From Brevibacillus laterosporus (GTDB lineage Bacteria; Bacillota; Bacilli; Brevibacillales; Brevibacillaceae), in contig CP033464.1 of NCBI GenBank assembly GCA_007833815.1, positions 4,210,001-4,274,000 of the forward strand: a stretch of DNA of 64,000 bases, read 5' to 3'. The position numbers and the translations under genes were made by a program. Shown piece after piece: positions 60,535 to 64,000 of the stretch. The notes beneath the pieces were generated by a model. The model saw nothing but the letters and a program-made list of their open reading frames with translations. It was not told the DNA's origin and did no database searches. The first letter of the stretch is position 1, and each line of letters opens with the position of its first letter.

Positions 60535-62145
60535 CTATTCTATTCCCTCTGAAGCCTTTTCAAACTGGCGTAGCTCTATTCGCCTGATTTTTCCGGAAGT
60601 AGTTTTTGGCAACTCACTGACAAACTGAATTTTACGTGGATATTTATAAGGAGCGGTCAAGCTTTTTACATGCACTTGCAACTGTTTAATTAGATCATCT
60701 GAAGCTTCCACTCCTTGTTTTAATACAACGAATGCTTTTACAATTTGGCCTCGGTCGGGATCTGGACTACCCACCGCAGCACATTCAGCCACTGCCTGAT
60801 GCTTTACTAAAGCATCTTCTACTTCAAAAGGTCCAATGGTATAGCCAGCCGAAATAATAATGTCGTCAGAACGACCCTCAAACCAAATATAACCTTCTTC
60901 ATCCTGACGCCCTTGATCCCCCGTCACGTACCAGTCACCGCGAAAAGCACGCTGTGTCCGCTCTGGGTCGTTCAAATAGCCCTTAAATAAGGCAATCATG
61001 TCCCGATCTACTGCAATATCGCCCACTTGCCCTGTTTCCATTTCATTGCCTTCCTCATCGATAATTGCAATTCGCACGACAGGAGAAGGTCGTCCCATCG
61101 AACCTGGTCGTGGTTCTACACCAACAAATGTACCAACCAACAAGGTATTTTCTGTTTGCCCGTATCCATCCCGTACAGTCAGGTTAAAGGTACGGCGGAA
61201 CGTATCGATTACTTCACGGTTTAACGGCTCACCTGCTGAGCAAGCGGAGCGCAAAGCTTTGAGTTTATAGCTTTCCAGATCTGGCATTTTAGCTATTAAT
61301 CGATATTCCGTCGGGGTGGCGCACATCACCGAAATTGGGTATTTTTGTAATAAAGATAAGTAGGTATCAGGTCCAAATTTCCCCTTGTAGACAAAAGCGG
61401 TTGCCCCTTTACCCAAAGTGGATACAAACGGACTCCACACCCATTTTGCCCATCCAGGACCCGCTGTTGCCCAAACCATATCATTCTCCTGAACATCAAG
61501 CCAGTATGTAGCCGCCACAGCCAAATGAGCGAACGGCCAACCGTGCACATGCATGACACCTTTTGGACCGCCAGTCGTTCCAGACGTATAGGATAAAAAG
61601 GCAAGTTCATCCGAGCCAGTATCCACAGTCTCAGCTTCTTCTGATACTCCCTCAAGAATATCAGATAGCTCCTGCCAGCCTGGCCTCCGCTCCCCTACGG
61701 AAATAAAATAAGCCAGTGACTCACACTCGCTTCGAATACCCTCCATTTCCGACAACAGTTCTTTAGTAGCAATGATTGCCTTAGCTTCTGCATGATTGGC
61801 ACGATATGCAATATCCTTGCCTCTTAGCATTTCGGAGCCAGGCATCACGACAACACCCATTTTTAACAGAGCTAAATAAATACCATATGCTTCTATCCCA
61901 CGTGGCACCAATACGAGCACTTTATCATAGCGAGCAATCCCACAGCGCAAGAAAGCGTTCACAAGTTTATTCATGTAAATGCGTAATTGTTCATAGGAGA
62001 GCATTTCTTCTTTACCATCTTCTGACACTATCACCAGTGCAGCTTTTTCTGGATGCAAAAGAGCATACCTCTCTACTTCAGCTGCAAAGTTATACAGTGG
62101 TGGAATCTCAAGCTCCCCATTTTCTCTAAGTTTATCTGTTGACAT
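60535..62145 (-). CDS. Acyl-CoA synthetase (acetyl-CoA synthetase-like)
   Basis: This 536-residue ANL enzyme activates a short or medium carboxylate with ATP and CoA. Marks are LSYTSGTTGGPKGVMH (P-loop), RDGYGQTENTL, WYVTGDQGRQDEEGYIWFEG, SDDIIISAGYTIGPFEVE and the late Lys in PKTTSGKIRRIELR. The YGQTE motif and overall layout match the MbcS/AcsM-like short-chain acyl-CoA synthetases such as YtcI. The ATG at 62145 follows GGGAGGAG; the longer frame is not needed. Confidence 0.92.
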   Translation of the reverse strand: MSTDKLRENGELEIPPLYNFAAEVERYALLHPEKAALVIVSEDGKEEMLSYEQLRIYMNKLVNAFLRCGIARYDKVLVLVPRGIEAYGIYLALLKMGVVVMPGSEMLRGKDIAYRANHAEAKAIIATKELLSEMEGIRSECESLAYFISVGERRPGWQELSDILEGVSEEAETVDTGSDELAFLSYTSGTTGGPKGVMHVHGWPFAHLAVAATYWLDVQENDMVWATAGPGWAKWVWSPFVSTLGKGATAFVYKGKFGPDTYLSLLQKYPISVMCATPTEYRLIAKMPDLESYKLKALRSACSAGEPLNREVIDTFRRTFNLTVRDGYGQTENTLLVGTFVGVEPRPGSMGRPSPVVRIAIIDEEGNEMETGQVGDIAVDRDMIALFKGYLNDPERTQRAFRGDWYVTGDQGRQDEEGYIWFEGRSDDIIISAGYTIGPFEVEDALVKHQAVAECAAVGSPDPDRGQIVKAFVVLKQGVEASDDLIKQLQVHVKSLTAPYKYPRKIQFVSELPKTTSGKIRRIELRQFEKASEGIE

Positions 62146-62279
62146 GATAAACTCCTCCCTCAGATGTATTTGTTCATTAGTAAGCAATTCTATTTATTTT
62201 CTGAAAATTCCTTTTTATAAGACGAATTTTTAAATATCCCGTTTGATTGCATAAACTACCAAATGATAATGGTCACGTC

Positions 62280-62322
62280 AGAAAAAGCAGACAGGAGTTT
62301 TGGCTCCTTGCCTGCTTTTTCT
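62280..62322 (-). terminator. Terminator of the mnmA operon
   Basis: AGAAAAAGCAG (62280-62290) pairs with CTGCTTTTTCT (62312-62322), with inner CAGGAG/CTCCTTG pairing. It lies about 50 bases past the gene at 62375. Confidence 0.8.
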
Positions 62323-62374
62323 GGTTTCTGGGTTTAGTTATTCTCGTTTCCACTTGCTTCTTCTTGATGTCCTT

Positions 62375-62710
62375 TTATTTCTTCTCTTCTGGATAAATCC
62401 ACTTTTCCGGTTCGCGAATTATAGACAGCTCATTAAACGCTCGATAGTAAGCAGTATAGCTTTTATTCGCTTTTTGATACTCTACTTGATAAATCGTGTT
62501 ACCCTTATTACTTTTGTCAAAAGGGCTTTTTTCTAACGGTATCACAGCAGCAGAAGTAAACTGTCCACCTTGCTGGGCAATAGCCTGCTTAATCGTTTCT
62601 AGATTCGCATCTTTTGCTTGTCTGAATCCGAAGAAAGCCGCAACAACCGCTAGTACGCTTACAACCAAAAATCCGATGATCAACAGTTTCGATTTCCTTG
62701 TACTGTCCAT
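62375..62710 (-). CDS. Single-TM hypothetical protein
   Basis: This 111-residue protein has a membrane helix (about 8-29) and an extracytoplasmic domain of about 80 residues that ends in a charged tail. IYQVEYQKANKSYTAYYRAF is the most distinctive stretch. GGAGG precedes the start. It begins 17 bases after mnmA and is probably co-transcribed with it. I do not recognise the family. Confidence 0.78.
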   Translation of the reverse strand: MDSTRKSKLLIIGFLVVSVLAVVAAFFGFRQAKDANLETIKQAIAQQGGQFTSAAVIPLEKSPFDKSNKGNTIYQVEYQKANKSYTAYYRAFNELSIIREPEKWIYPEEKK

Positions 62711-62727
62711 CCGGCTCCTCCTTGCGA

Positions 62728-64000
<1,273 letters not shown>

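Overview
The window looks like a chromosomal segment of a low-GC, endospore-forming Firmicute of the Bacillales. Codon use and gene content suggest a Brevibacillus-like (Paenibacillaceae) genome, but no rRNA or marker gene here proves the genus. Supporting signs are strong AGGAGG ribosome sites, TTG/GTG starts, bacillithiol-type YpdA, lipoteichoic acid synthase, a SpoIID/LytB protein, a CotS-like coat kinase, sporulation-type histidine kinases and putative sigma-H and sigma-K promoters. Most genes lie on the minus strand. All product calls come from reading motifs, not from a database search.

Layout. 1-4.5 kb: an NlpC/P60 wall hydrolase divergent from an OmpR-type two-component system, then a Gly-Val repeat protein and a zinc-ribbon peptide. 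4.6-13.6 kb: a YidC insertase, a YibQ-like deacetylase, a NagZ-like glucosaminidase, a NamZ-AmiE fusion (wall-sugar recycling), a decayed Tet(L)-like MFS pump and YpdA. 13.6-19.1 kb is a decay zone. It holds an exported protein, a VOC protein, relics of a histidine phosphatase, a nucleotide-sugar dehydrogenase and an NAD-dependent epimerase. The epimerase is split by a 2.7-kb ISL3-like element carrying a MerR/TipAS regulator and a DUF2268 metalloprotease.

19.1-34.1 kb: DeoD, LD-carboxypeptidase, a soluble PAS kinase, SprT-like and M3 peptidases, a BMP/Med-like membrane protein paired with a histidine kinase, PncA/PncB nicotinate salvage, an alpha/beta hydrolase and a CotS-like protein. 34.1-48.5 kb: a tandem S13 carboxypeptidase whose second domain has lost its catalytic motifs, Nudix and metallo-hydrolases, LtaS, a SpoIID-like protein, a PfkB kinase, AlaX and an acyl-CoA ligase. 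48.5-54.9 kb: YkfC and YkfB behind a ribose-type ABC importer whose leader is a SAM-I (S-box) riboswitch. 54.9-59 kb: a TrpXYZ-like ABC importer plus an extra Leu/Ile/Val-type binding lipoprotein. 59-64 kb: thioredoxin, tiny spore-type proteins, an acyl-CoA synthetase and MnmA.

The main theme is handling of cell-wall fragments: NamZ, AmiE and NagZ release sugars and peptides, LdcA, YkfC and YkfB process the peptides, and S13, NlpC/P60 and LtaS act on the wall itself. The most unusual points are the S-box control of a CUT2-type importer beside YkfBC, the ISL3-like element with exactly reconstructable insertion, the S13 pseudo-domain, and the pair of kinases with sigma-H-like promoters.
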